DNA of 43,416 nt from Gnetum montanum (Eukaryota > Streptophyta > Gnetopsida > Gnetales > Gnetaceae). The translations under genes were made by a program, and so were the position numbers. Location of the stretch: assembly GCA_015680685.1 (NCBI GenBank), contig MNCI01003389.1, forward strand, positions 1-43,416. Direction: 5' to 3'. Position 1 is the stretch's first letter, and each line of letters opens with the position of its first letter. The notes under the pieces are model-generated. The model did no database searches and was not told where the DNA came from. It saw only the letters and a program-made list of their open reading frames with translations. Positions 10,817 to 21,260 of this stretch are shown piece after piece.

Positions 10817-12949
10817 CTTCAAGAGTAGAATTCAAAGATGGTGGTGGGAGATCAAGAAGAAAGATATTGAAGATTATAAGATAGCTTGCTAATTTATCAA
10901 TTCAGTTGCTTTGTTTTAATCCTATGACTCCATTTTTATCCATTTTGTTTTAGTTACTTAGCTAATAATTTAGATAGTATCATGCTTAGCATTTAATTTT
11001 GAGATTTTTTTAAGGTTGCTTTTATAGCTCTATTTTTGCACAATATTAGACTTCTATTAAGGTTTTCCATAAAAGAGCTTATGTTTTGAAAAGCCTTTAG
11101 AGCAATTTAATAATAATGTCTTAATGAAATTTCTTGTTTTGGGCATAGAGAATGTAGAAAAATCTTTGATACTTTGAGATAACTAAAATAGCTTCACTGT
11201 TTTAAAGTGTATTACCTTAGTATTTCAATCCTAAAATTGTCAAATGTTTCTGAAGGCTCTATTGAATGTAACCCTTGACAATTATTAACTAGCCAAAATA
11301 GAAGCTCATACTTTGTCATTTACACAACATTTTTGATAGTGTAATAATATTTTCTTTTACGAAATTGCTTGTTAAGCTTAGAGGGTTTGGACAATTCATA
11401 GGTAGATTGAATTGGAATAGCTTTATTGCGAAGTGTTTCCTCGTGTCAACTTATCTTGCTTAAATGTTTAATATTGCACACAAATTTGCTTTCTTTTCTT
11501 TTCTATTTCTAAAACCCATTGAATCTCGCTTTATTTCAAGTTTTGTTGTGAAATTTTATCTTTGGGAAAAATTAGGAGTAGATTGGCAGAATTGTGCTCA
11601 AATGTTTTTGTGAAATTTTATTTGTTATAGATAATGTACTATAGGAGCAATATAGACTAAGTGATTTGACAAAATAGGAACCTTCAACAACTAATAGTAT
11701 TTGAAAAAGTTAGCTAAATTTATTTTATGCTAGCCAATTACAATTTCATACGCAAGCCATCCATTGCAACATTCATAACAACCAATACATACTCACATTT
11801 AGTTCGTTTTATAATCACTGTTTCTTTTTGGAGGTATCTGAGCCTTGGTGTTGCTAGAGACCAGCAAGCATCTAAACCTTGTTTGAAGAACACCTTTGTT
11901 TCTTGTGATCTTGATCATGAGATCGTGGTCCCAATGTTGGTAGTCTGATCCCAAACAGTCACCAATACTTGTGTAAGGATCTCTACCAAAGTTACCTCGG
12001 TGTCAGGCAATCCGAGGGCCTCTATAATGGCCTCAACCTAATAGGAGACGCTGATGTCTTTGATCTTTACTATGGCATCTACCTGTTGGTTATCCCAAAA
12101 GAGATAGGTTTCCCCCTTGTACCATTCCCCACTAGAAGAGAGAATAGGCCCCATGGGAGATCCTTATAGTTGAGTGCAAACCTCCTCCAATGCTAACTCC
12201 ATAAGGGAGCATAGTTAAGTTCTTGAAGAACTAAGCTTTGGACCTCCTTGGAATGAATTCACTCAAGGTAGACCTTAGTCAATGTAACCTTTAGATTTGG
12301 CCTAAGCCTTGGTGCCTCATCCTACCTTGACTAGCTTGTTTCCACTGTGGGAATCTAACAGATAGATTCCACTTTGAGCTCCTTTCGAAGAGATCCTATC
12401 ACATGGCTTTCGACCTCTTCTTCTTAGGGTTGTTGTGGCTATTGGCCTCTTTTTTCTCTCAGCTACTTCTCCCTTAGTTGGAATGGTCCTTCTCCCTATG
12501 GTCCCCTCTTTGGTGTCATTAGTGATCACAAACATAACCAAGGATTAGTGTTTTATGTGTAACTTTCAATACTTTTTGATACCTTTTCTCATTTGGCAAG
12601 TTATACTTAGGCTGGTTGTGATGATGATAGATTGATTATTTTATTATTGTTTTCTTTATTTAGATTACCCAAGTTCATTGATAAGGTTTAACTTAGTGTA
12701 GATTAGAATTTTTAATATTATTTTATTAGTTAAACCTTGGGGAGTTAGAAAAATTTCAAAAATTTTCCATCATAAACCATAGGTTTGTGGCTCCCATGAC
12801 ATACAGCTCACCTTTGGTAGCTTGAGGGTTGAAGAACAGGTTGATTTGGACAAGCAGTTGACAAGTTATGATGCTTGGAAGGTGCTATGGACTCAGAAAC
12901 ATGTAAAAACTCTGCTAGCATGGTGTTGCAAATGTGTAAAAATGGCTAA

Positions 12950-13050
12950 GTGTTGATGCATATTTATAGTATTTTTGCACTACATTGATGGGGATGTGTT
13001 GACACATCAAACTGCATTAAAGGAGATGCTTCAACATAACCATAGAGTAA
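12950..13050 (-). promoter_or_regulatory. Internal U3-like promoter candidate of E1
   Basis: CTATAAATA on the minus strand at 12961-12969, about 440 bp upstream of the accessory ORF start at 12519. The adjoining ~40 bases (tacattgatggggatgtgtt.. and gacacatcaaactgcat) match the U3 of the partial LTR at 39420-39462 (aagtcgatggggccatgtca.. and acacatcaaatcatgcat) at roughly three quarters of positions by eye. This looks like an LTR-derived core promoter inside the element. Confidence 0.5.
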
Positions 13051-13520
13051 TTTTTTCACATTAAAAAACTAAGTATGGGGAAAGAGTTTGGCAATGAAAT
13101 TGGAGTTTAGAGAAAGCCAGAAAAATCAAGATTAAGGGAAAATCATTGAAGAGGGCTTGGAATTTGTTGGGAAAAAGGGATTTAGATAGAGTTTTATTGC
13201 CTAGGAGTGCAAAAAAGCCTAGATATCTTGAAGTGTAATATAATGGATTTCAAAGAAAAAATGACTAAGGGATAGGAAATTTAACCATCCTGATCAAAGG
13301 ATATGAAATTGGGTCCTTCCCATAGTAGGCTCATTCGTGAATACCCTTGCATCCCTTGATACCAAGGAGTTCATAGATCCAAGGGATGATTAATGACCAT
13401 GGATTGTTAAAATGTCAAATCACATAAGAAACCACCGAATAATTAAGACATATCAATATGGACTCATTGAGTAATCATGATAATAGATAGTGAGATGGCA
13501 AAGGCACCAAATTTATGATG

Positions 13521-13526
13521 AGAGAA

Positions 13527-13558
<32 letters not shown>

Positions 13559-13559
13559 G
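13521..13559. repeat. AG microsatellite
   Basis: Nearly pure (AG)n run starting agagaaagagagatagagag, within the E1 3' region. Confidence 0.9.
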
Positions 13560-14549
13560 GTGGAATTGAATTCCTCATTCTAGTCACATGAAGTCCTTTG
13601 TGGAGTGTGTCATTAAGGTGACTCAATCTTGGTCCATCCTTAGTTGGAATCAAAACCATCCACTTCTAGTGATCTTGCATTGGCACATTGAGATTGTCTG
13701 ACCCCCTAGAGCTCATGAACAATCTCAAAGATCACCCATCATTCCAAATAAAGAAGAAAAGAGAAGTAGCAAGTGAAGAGGACCTTAGTTAGAGGGGTGT
13801 CCTTAGGAATGGGTAACATGTATTTCTAGCCCTATAACTAGCACTTGTAGCCCATTATTTCATCTAAGGAGTGTGCTTTGAATTTCCATGTTTGTTGTTA
13901 ATTTTTTCTCATGGAAACCACAACATGTAAAAACATTACTTTCTGTTATTGGCCAATGTTAGGAATGGTGAGGAATCGATGAGAGTACCCATAAAACTCA
14001 AGATGGTAGGTAGGTACAAAAGGTGATAAATTTCCTTGAAGTCACATCCTTGTCAATTTCACTTGATTCATTCAAAGTCTAGAGAGTACTAAGGTCACAA
14101 GTTATTTTTAAAGGTTTTATTAAGAAAGGACCTCATGCTTCCGAAATAAGAAAACACCATGGAGTTTTAGTGGAATGGATGGTTTACATAAGCTCACTAC
14201 CTAGTATCATGAGAAAACCAATGTCCCATTAACCAATGTCAAAATTCAACAATGAAATCTAGTCATTAAACAATTAATTCAAGCAATAGAATTTAATTAC
14301 CCATCATCAATCAGTAGTTGTGTTTAGAACCAAAGTCCTTATGGAAATAAAGAATAAAAAGACATGTAAGAAAATCCAAATAAAAAAAATAAAAAAAATT
14401 ATAAAATATTCAAGAAAATAGGAAACATATGAAAAATGATGTAAAATAACAAAGGTTAAAAAAATGAGAAGCCACTTATAGGATATTAGCATGGATGACC
14501 ATCTTCCCCATGATTGAGTTGGAAAGAAGAGAAGAGATTTGAAAGATCA

Positions 14550-15425
14550 AGTGTGCTTGGTCATTAGTTGAGGCATTATTCTCACTAGTCATTCTTGTTT
14601 CTTGAAAAGATTTAAGTTGTTAGATTTTGACTAATAAACTCTTATTTGGGCTTTTAGGATGGTATATCATCATGTACCAAGATGGAAAATTTTCATATAT
14701 AATGTAAGGGTCCTTCCATAGTGTTTAAAATTTTGTTCATTGAGGTACATGCATGGGGTTCCAATAGAGCACCTTATCTTCTAGTTGAAACTTTACTTTC
14801 CTTATCCTAAGGTCATGCATTGTTTGTTATGTTCCTTGTGCACTTCATTCAATGATAGGGCCACTAATTTATTCTTATGTATCATGTTGAGATTCATCAA
14901 TCTGTATCTTTGGGCTAGACATAGGTCCAAGTCAAGGTCACAAGCCATTGAAAGTGTACAAAGCTTAGCTTGGATGGAAAGAGTTGGAAGATTTTCATAC
15001 ACTAACTCATAGAGAGAATAACCAACAGGAAGTTTCTACATTAAACAATAAGCCCAAAAATCATGGTTGGATTTATTGCTCTAGTCCTTCCTATATTTAT
15101 TAACTATATATATTAGTATTTTGGTAAGTTCCCTATTGGTGACCTCAGCTTGATCATTGGCTTGGGGGTGGTATGGAATTGTTAATTTATGTTCAACCCT
15201 CAGGTGTTTCATGAGATTTCAAAAAGTGGCACCATTAAAGTGGGTTTCATTAAATAAAATTAGTGGCCATGGCACACCAAACCTATTGACAACATTTTAT
15301 TGTACAAAACATGGTATTGTAGAGGATGAATAGTCAGTGACGACAATGGCTTTAGCTCATTTTGTGTAGTAATCAATAGCCATAATGATGTATGCCTTTC
15401 TATTTGACATATGGTTCATGGACCC
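14550..15425 (-). pseudogene. Integrase fragment of E1
   Basis: C-terminal half of a Ty3/gypsy integrase. The 66-aa open frame at 14802-15002 lies in the true frame and matches the E2 integrase (shared LCTLS.A.DLDL.L block). TIPYHPQAN and AEVTNRE are readable; the catalytic Glu is at 15144-15146, while the second Asp position reads Phe in LILFNETHF. At 15426 it is cut by the LTR of E2, so the catalytic core is split by that insertion. Confidence 0.8.
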
Positions 15426-16262
15426 TGATGAGTGGCATGGTACCCATAGAAATCATAGGCATTCATGTGCGATCTGGTCGAATTTTGCAGACTATAATTA
15501 CTAAGTATGCTAGAGCTAAACAATGTGTGTGTGTTGTCTGTTCATTGTCTTCCCAGTTCCACTTGTGGAATGCAATTGTATGGTTAAGTGTGACTGAGGT
15601 GTAAGATTTTTATTATTTTGTTTTTTTATCAAATTATTTACCTAGAACAAGAATAAAAATAAGAGCAATTAAATGCTAAGTAAACTATGGTCTAATCTAA
15701 CCTAACACAAGTAACAGTTCCCACTTCCCGAACACATCCTAAACTTTGTGTAAACACTATTGGGCTATCAAACGCTAACTGTTTCTAAGCTACCAAGTGT
15801 CACAAGTATGTGCTTGCATATTTTAATGAGTTTATTGATTAATCAAAATTAATTACTACATGAATAACATTAATGTAAATTGCATGAATCAAAAATACAT
15901 GGGAAAGAAAGTCTCAAGTGCTTCAAGGATGAATCAAAGAGTTTGTCTTTATTGCCAACATAATGGTGTGTTTAGGTACATCAATGCTTGAATAAAGATC
16001 TGTTCACACATAGACCTCCTACTATGGGCACTTGGAAAATATTCTAACTCTCAAATGGACAAACTAAAAGTGCTTTGCTACTTGATTGCAAAAAACTTCT
16101 CCCAATCATGCACTCGAGCGTTGTATTTATAGACTCGAGAGTAACCCTGCAATATTGAATGTACGATATTACATCTTAGGCCAAGATATCGCGTACCCGA
16201 TATTGTGTACCCAATATCATGACCACCTTGATATTGGAACATATGAAAGACATGATTTATCA
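15426..16262 (-). repeat. 3' LTR of E2, 837 bp
   Basis: Plus-strand start TGATGAGTGG and end GATTTATCA; TATA motif CTATAAATA (minus) at 16124-16132, U3 with GATATC/CGATATT words. Pairs with 24580-25185: by eye the aligned portion is roughly 85-90% identical, with mainly transition differences. Its left end sits inside the E1 integrase, so E2 inserted there. Confidence 0.9.
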
Positions 16263-16272
16263 TACCCCCATG
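16263..16272 (-). promoter_or_regulatory. Polypurine tract of E2
   Basis: Minus strand CATGGGGGTA immediately before the 3' LTR start TGATAAAT. Confidence 0.8.
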
Positions 16273-16640
16273 ACTAAATAAAAACTCATCCTTAAATATA
16301 GAAGAAGAAGAACAAGTCCTTTACAAAATATAGTAGGGGGTATGAACTTATTTGACTAATGTGTAAAGTGACATAGAGAAAATAGACAAATATAGAAGTT
16401 CTTGAGCATATAACATTATAATTGTGTACAAAATTGGGTGTTCATGACAACAGGAAAGAACACCCATGGATCCAAAGGACATCCAACCTTTGTTGGCAAC
16501 AAAAAAATGAGGGAGAGGTAGAAAAGATCCAGCAGTCATGAATAATCTCCACAAGTGATATGGTTGCATCCTCCTTGGTGAAGACAGTCCTACTTCCGGT
16601 CCATGCTTCCCACTGCAATCATAACAAAACCAAGGAATAG
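16273..16640 (-). other. E2 PPT-proximal region replacing the accessory ORF
   Basis: In E2 only ~370 bp separate the PPT from the block (GGTTGTGATTATGATAGATTGATT-like, near 16690) that in E1 and E4 lies upstream of the accessory ORF. The minus strand has a 144-aa open frame at 16348-16782; part of it corresponds in position and hydrophobicity to the frame at 41668-41901 in E6 (hydrophobic stretch then W-x-S/F..). Coding status uncertain. Confidence 0.4.
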
Positions 16641-18270
16641 TATATATAGTGTAATAGATAACAGCTGAATACCTTGTCTCGTTGGTGATTTTATTTAATT
16701 TAGTTGTGATTATGATAGATTGATTGCTTGATATTGTTAGTGGAAAGACTAATGAATGGGTTAAATAAGAGAAGTGATCCATAAAATTTAGAAAAAGCTT
16801 AACAAAATGAATACTAAAAGAGGTTATTCAGAACAATAAAAAGGAGTTCATTACAAATAGTTGTGAAGGTGCATACAATTGGATAACATGGATGAGATGA
16901 ATAAAAGAGAATTTGATTATAACAATGTCTAAGGATAAAGAACTTAACTTCATCAAACCAAAAGATATGCAAGTGGGTCCTTCCAAAAATAGGCATAGGC
17001 CTTTTATGCCCTTGCATAACTTCAAACCAAGGAGTTTGTGAGCTCCATGAATGATTAATGGTTACGAAAAGTTAAGTACAAAAAACCCAGAAGTAACTAA
17101 CTAAGAAACCTAACACATCAAACCAAAACATTGAATTAAAACATGAAATTGGCAGTGAGGTGAGGCATGAAAAGCATGGATGGATGATAGAGAGAATGGA
17201 ATGGAGTTCCTAATTATGGTCACATGAAGTCCCTTATGGAGTTTATGATTAAATGACTTGGTAGGATCCATCCTCAATCCAGACCAAAATCAACGACTTT
17301 CAGTGATTTCACATCAACATTCTAAGGCTAGTCCATCCCCTAAGACACAAGAATGCTCCCACAAAACAACCACCATTCCAAATTGGAGAGAAGGTAGGAA
17401 GTGAGAAAGGGCCTTATTTAGAGGAGACAAGACAAGTCTCATAACCAATGCTTGTAGCCCTTTTATTTGGTCTAAGGGGTGTGCTTTGATTCTTTTTTCA
17501 AATGGAAACCATACCATGCAAAGACCCATGTATTTTTCACATTTATTTTTTCCAATGGGTATGCTTTGAATCCTCATCTTTTTTTTTTGATGAGGACCAC
17601 ACCATGTAAGGACTTATTTGACTTCCTATTGTGAAATGACATGGAATGGTGAGAAGCTTACGAGAACACTCCTGCACACAGGAAAATAGAAAAGCATGAA
17701 GAATAATGCATACCTTTGAAGTCAAACCTATCCAAACCTTTGATTCCTTTCCAATTTCGAAAACTACACAAGTTACCAATTTATTAAAGTTGTATCAATA
17801 AAGAAGAGATTCCATGCTTCCAAAGTAAGAAAAACCATAGAGTATGTGGATGGGTAGATGATGTGGATTCACTACCTGTTACATGAAAAGAAACCATGTC
17901 CCAATCATCAGTAATGACATTCAAAGTTAGAAACTAGACATCAACAATCAAATTACAAATAAAACATATCACCATCAAGTAGTGCATTACCATTGTACCT
18001 GCCACCTTATTAGTAGAAAGAGTAAAGAAACACATCAAACACATAAGAAAACATACAAGAAAGTAATAGAGTAGGTAATAAATATTGAATATATTAACCA
18101 TTGTGTAAAATAAAAACTAAGAAAAGATCAATAACCTGAAAAAAGAACACAAATATGTAAAAAAAAGATGTAAAATAAAGAATATAAAAAAAATGTAAAA
18201 GCAAAAATGTGTAAAACAAAAAGGTCAAAAGACTAAGGAGCTACAAAAAGTGTTAATATGGATGGCCATC
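16640..18270 (-). other. E2 non-coding region between integrase and PPT
   Basis: Colinear with the E1, E4 and E6 regions: the GTGGGTCCTTCC block near 16973, the GAGAAAGGGCCTTA block near 17402, the GTGTGCTTTGA repeat (17450-17640) and the A-rich tract (18000-18240). No CTATAAATA or U3-like repeats, unlike elements carrying the accessory ORF. Short ORFs here are not conserved between copies. Confidence 0.65.
17460..17640 (-). repeat. Tandem pair of a ~85-100 bp unit
   Basis: Two successive copies of GGTGTGCTTTGATTC...ATGGAAACCATACCATGCAAAGAC (second copy GGTATGCTTTGAATC...GAGGACCACACCATGTAAGGAC). E6 also has two (42815-42990); E1 and E4 have one. Confidence 0.7.
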
Positions 18271-19560
18271 TTCCCCACAACTAAGTTGGAAGGGGGAGAT
18301 CTGAAAGATTGAGAGTGGTTGTCCATCTGGTGAGGTGTTTGTTGAGTTGGTTGGCTTGGGCTCATGGAAAGGTTTTATTTGTTGGATGTTGACTAGTTAT
18401 TTTTTGTTTGGGCTATCAAGTTTGTAGATGATCATGGCCCCAGATGGAAAAGTCTCATAAAAAATGTAAAGTACTTCCCACAATGTTTGAAATTTGGTTT
18501 GTTGGGGTACATGTGTAGGATTTCAATAAAGGACCTTGTCTCCCAGTTGAAACTTGACTTTTCTTATTTTAAGATCATGACGTTTCTTGTTGAATGCCTT
18601 ATGCATTTCATTGGATGACAGGGCCATTAACCAATTTTCATCTAGCAAGTTGAGATTCATTCATCATTCTTTCTATGCTAGACTTAGATTTAGGTCAAGA
18701 TCATAGGCTGTAGAGAGTGTACATAGTTCAAATTGGATGGGCAATGTTAGTAGTTTTTTGTACATGAGCTCAGAGGAAGAATAACCTATGGAAAGCTTCC
18801 ATGTGGAGCGATAGCCTCAAAGGGAATCATTTAATTTAGTGCTCTAGTCCCTTCGGTATTTGTTAATGGTACACGTTAAAATTTTTGTAATCTCCATATT
18901 AGTGACCTTAGCCTGACCATTGGCTTGGGGATGATATGGTGTTGTGAGTTTATGCTCAACCCCCAAGCATTACATCAATTTCTGAAAAGTGGCACCTATA
19001 CAATGAGTTCCATTATTAGAAATTAACACACGAGATACATCAAACCTATTTATGATGTTTTGTTGTACAAACTGAGAAGTAGTGGTGGATGTACAGTTGG
19101 TTACAGCTACTACTTATGCTCACTTGGTGCAATAGTCAACTGTGACTATTATATATGTCTTTCTATTTTTTACAAGTGCGATGGGATCCATAAAGTCAAT
19201 GCTCCAAATATTGAATGGCTCAAGAGGTTGAAGCCGTTGCTATGGCCCCTCCATTCAAGCTATCATTCCACCATCCATCTAGCAACGATTACAAGCACAG
19301 ACAAATTAGTATACATCCTTAAAGATTGTTGGCCAATAATACCCTACCATGAGGATTTTTATGGTCGTGCATCTCCTAGCATAATGGCCCCCAAGCAGAC
19401 CTTTGTGAGCATCATGGAGAACGCACAGTTGATCCATATTAAGAACACACCAATGTACTAGGCCATCAAGATAGACTTTTTAAAGGTTTCCATTAATCTC
19501 ATTGAAATGATTAACCTGATGAAGAAACTATTGTTTCTTTCTAGTGTCCAGCACTTACGA
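18270..19560 (-). pseudogene. Integrase of E2
   Basis: Near full-length integrase in pieces. N-terminal zinc-binding HHCC region readable (LHDAHKGLLGGHY, later CACNRC), with YYWPTIFKDVY between. Core: first catalytic Asp in SIDFMDP at 19195-19197; second position reads Asn in LISNNGTH (19015-19017); third reads Lys in GQAKVTN (18907-18909). Spacing is 59 and 35 residues, the family's DX~60DX35E geometry. Both losses are single G-to-A changes on the coding strand. C-terminal domain follows with KFQLGDKVLY. Multiple stops. Would insert the DNA copy into the host genome; inactive here. Confidence 0.9.
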
Positions 19561-20205
19561 CAGTTCTGGCTAGAGTAGATAAGTTAAGATGGTGTCATAC
19601 CATTTTGGTTCATCAAGCATTTGTGCATTAATAGCCCCTACAAGAAGAGATTCATTAGGGAATTGATCAGATAAGGAGCTCTCTTTCTCCTTGTCATCCC
19701 ATATTAGTCACAATAAGTGCTCCACGATCACATTCTTCACACCTTTATCATCATGAGATCAAACTCCTGCAAAATCACAAGCCATCGTATGACATGAGGG
19801 TTCACCATTGGTTTATTCATTAGAAATCAGAATGCACTATGATTTGTGTGCATGAACACTTTATAGCCAAGCACATAGTGCTTGAACTTCTCTAAGGTGA
19901 ACACCATTGCCATTAATACCTTTTCTATGATCATGTAATTCAGCTANCAGCTATGCACGTGTAATGCTTTGGCTGGTGCAGTGAATGTAATATGGACGTT
20001 TTTGATCATCCATTTGCATAAGCACTGCCCCCAAAGTATAATTTGCTGCATCGGTCATCACATGAAATGGTATGTACCAATCAGGTGCTTATACAATGGG
20101 GATTTCAACAAGCTTTTGTTTCAATTGCTGAAATGTTGTTTCACATGCATGGGTCGAGATGAATGATGCATCCTTTTTTGTCAATTCTACCAATGGCTTG
20201 GCAAT
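19560..20205 (-). pseudogene. RNase H domain and linker of E2
   Basis: Readable on the minus strand as FHVMTDAANYTLGAVLMQ (the first RNase H Asp in TDAA), then VFMHTNHSA and a conserved IRWLVILQEFD block. Interrupted by stops and by an N at 19947, where cagcta is repeated on both sides of the N, as for an unmerged contig overlap. Degrades the RNA of the RNA-DNA hybrid in the family. Confidence 0.8.
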
Positions 20206-20206
20206 T

Positions 20207-20938
20207 TTAGAAAAATTCTCGATGAAGCACTAGTAGTAGCCCAGTATGACTAAGGAATGACCATACTTCTTTAACTATTTCAGGTTGGCGGGTTATTTCT
20301 TGGATGACCCTTATTTTTTGAGGGCCCACCTCAATTCCTGCTTTTGAAATGCAATGCCCCAAGACTATGCCTTCTTGGACCATAAGATGGCTCTTTTGCC
20401 AATTGAACCAAAGGTTTGTTTCAACACATCTCTTTAAGACCTGCTCAAGACAGTCTAGGGCTTGCTTGAATGTAGCTCTGTAGGTAGAAAAATAATCCAT
20501 GAAGACTTCTACCTCGCTACCAATCTATTGTTGGAAAATGTTGAGAACTAATCGTTGAAATGTGGCTAGGGCATTACATAGAAAAAATGGCATTTGACGA
20601 TAAGGAAAAGTCCTATAAGGACTTGTGAAAGCTATCTTTGCCTGGTCCTTTGGTGTAATCTGAATTTGGTTATAGCCACTATAACCATCCAAAAAGTTGT
20701 AATAGTTGTGCCTAGAAATGGTGTCTAGCACTTGGTCTAGAAAAGGCAACGAGAAATGATCTTTGAAAGTTGCCATGTTGAGCAGCCGAAAGTTGATGCA
20801 CATCCACCATTTGCCTTCTTTCTTGGGTATGATCATTAGTGGACTCATCCACTCACTATCTACGATAGGGTAGATGAATCTTGCTTTGAGGAGTTGTTCA
20901 ATCTCCTCTTTGAAAAATTTCTTTAACTTGGGATTCAA
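20207..20938 (-). pseudogene. Reverse transcriptase of E2
   Basis: Two long open pieces: 20525-20938 (137 aa) and 20207-20500 (97 aa), separated by an in-frame stop near 20522. Visible motifs in order: SPLMIIPKKEGKWWMCINFR, then FLDGYSGYNQI with the first catalytic Asp, TFPYRQMPFFLCNALATFQR, then FMDYF where the family has FMDDF, then NWQKSHLMVQEGIVLGH. The second Asp of the active site is Tyr (20492-20494), so the enzyme is dead even apart from the stop. The motif set places it in the Athila/Tat branch of Ty3/gypsy. It is the best preserved coding piece in the window. Confidence 0.95.
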
Positions 20939-20939
20939 A

Positions 20940-21260
20940 CGCTACTGCGGCTATCGTTTCGGCTTAACGACGAGGTTAGTGTATATTCGGTGCTGGCATA
21001 TTCTTGGATATAGCCCAGTGAGTTCATAATATGACTAAGCAAAGCCTACCGACCATTTTTCCATAAGCTTTATGAAATTTTTAATTTTTTTTGTAGTAAG
21101 CTTGACATTAATGATTACTAGCCTTTTATTTTTCAAGAATACGTACTTTATTACAATTGGTAGTGTCTTCAATTTAAGGGGCTCTTGTTTAAAATTATCA
21201 GGAATTTCTAGCTCACCCCAATTGACATCATCATTTGCTCCTTCAGAGAGCTAGTGATGA
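20940..21260 (-). pseudogene. PR-RT linker of E2
   Basis: Degenerate stretch between protease and RT, colinear with 36060-36390 in E4 and 40030-40330 in E5. Polyprotein linker by position; no motif of its own. Confidence 0.55.

Larger units (their letters stand above)
9414..11967. mobile_element. 2.55-kb insertion of unknown class in E1 accessory ORF
   Basis: Alignment with the E4 accessory ORF around 31120-31150 breaks at 9413 and resumes at 11968, with CTTG on both sides (9410-9413 and 11968-11971), which could be a 4-bp target duplication. The insert is composite: a GC-rich, CpG-rich left part (about 9500-10350), then AT-rich sequence with a TA microsatellite and a plus-strand TATA box. 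No convincing terminal inverted repeats, LTR pair or transposase. Candidates are a non-autonomous transposon or a transduplicated gene fragment. Class unresolved. Confidence 0.55.
7200..12519 (-). pseudogene. Accessory coiled-coil ORF of E1, interrupted
   Basis: Read on the minus strand from the ATG at 12519, this encodes a basic N-terminal segment (M-T-P-K-R..), then a block ending HVIGSLRKELKVES, then a conserved central part. Its C-terminal half (about 7230-8480) is rich in Glu, Lys and Leu with heptad-like spacing and almost no Gly or Pro, so a coiled coil is likely. The frame is open except for stops that mostly fit CAG/CAA to TAG/TAA changes. The equivalent ATG in E4 (31686) begins M-A-P-R-P-K, which supports this start. 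The ORF is split by a 2.55-kb insertion (9414-11967) and damaged by a misplaced assembly block (8539-8873). It lies in sense downstream of integrase. It resembles no enzyme I recognise and lacks obvious membrane segments, unlike the env-like ORF described in some Athila elements. Confidence 0.65.
12520..14550 (-). other. E1 non-coding region between integrase and accessory ORF
   Basis: Colinear with the same region in E2, E4 and E6: a GGGTCCTTCCCATAG..GGCTC block near 13310, an AAGGGCATGGGTAACATG-type block near 13800, one copy of the TAAGGAGTGTGCTTTGAA unit near 13865, and an A-rich tract near 14340-14470. No coding sequence supported. Confidence 0.7.

Noticed and set aside
11945-11966. PBS-like string TTGGTGACTGTTTGGGATC on the minus strand, resembling tRNA-Arg-type sites of Tat elements
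   Set aside because: No LTR end adjoins it; to the right is the accessory ORF. The match needs a gap, and part of the string may still be accessory coding sequence.
16160-16250. GATATC repeats as a CRISPR-like or satellite array
   Set aside because: Words are short, irregularly spaced and confined to LTR U3 regions; they fit promoter repeats in an LTR.
19060-19461. 133-aa plus-strand ORF
   Set aside because: Antisense of the E2 integrase core.
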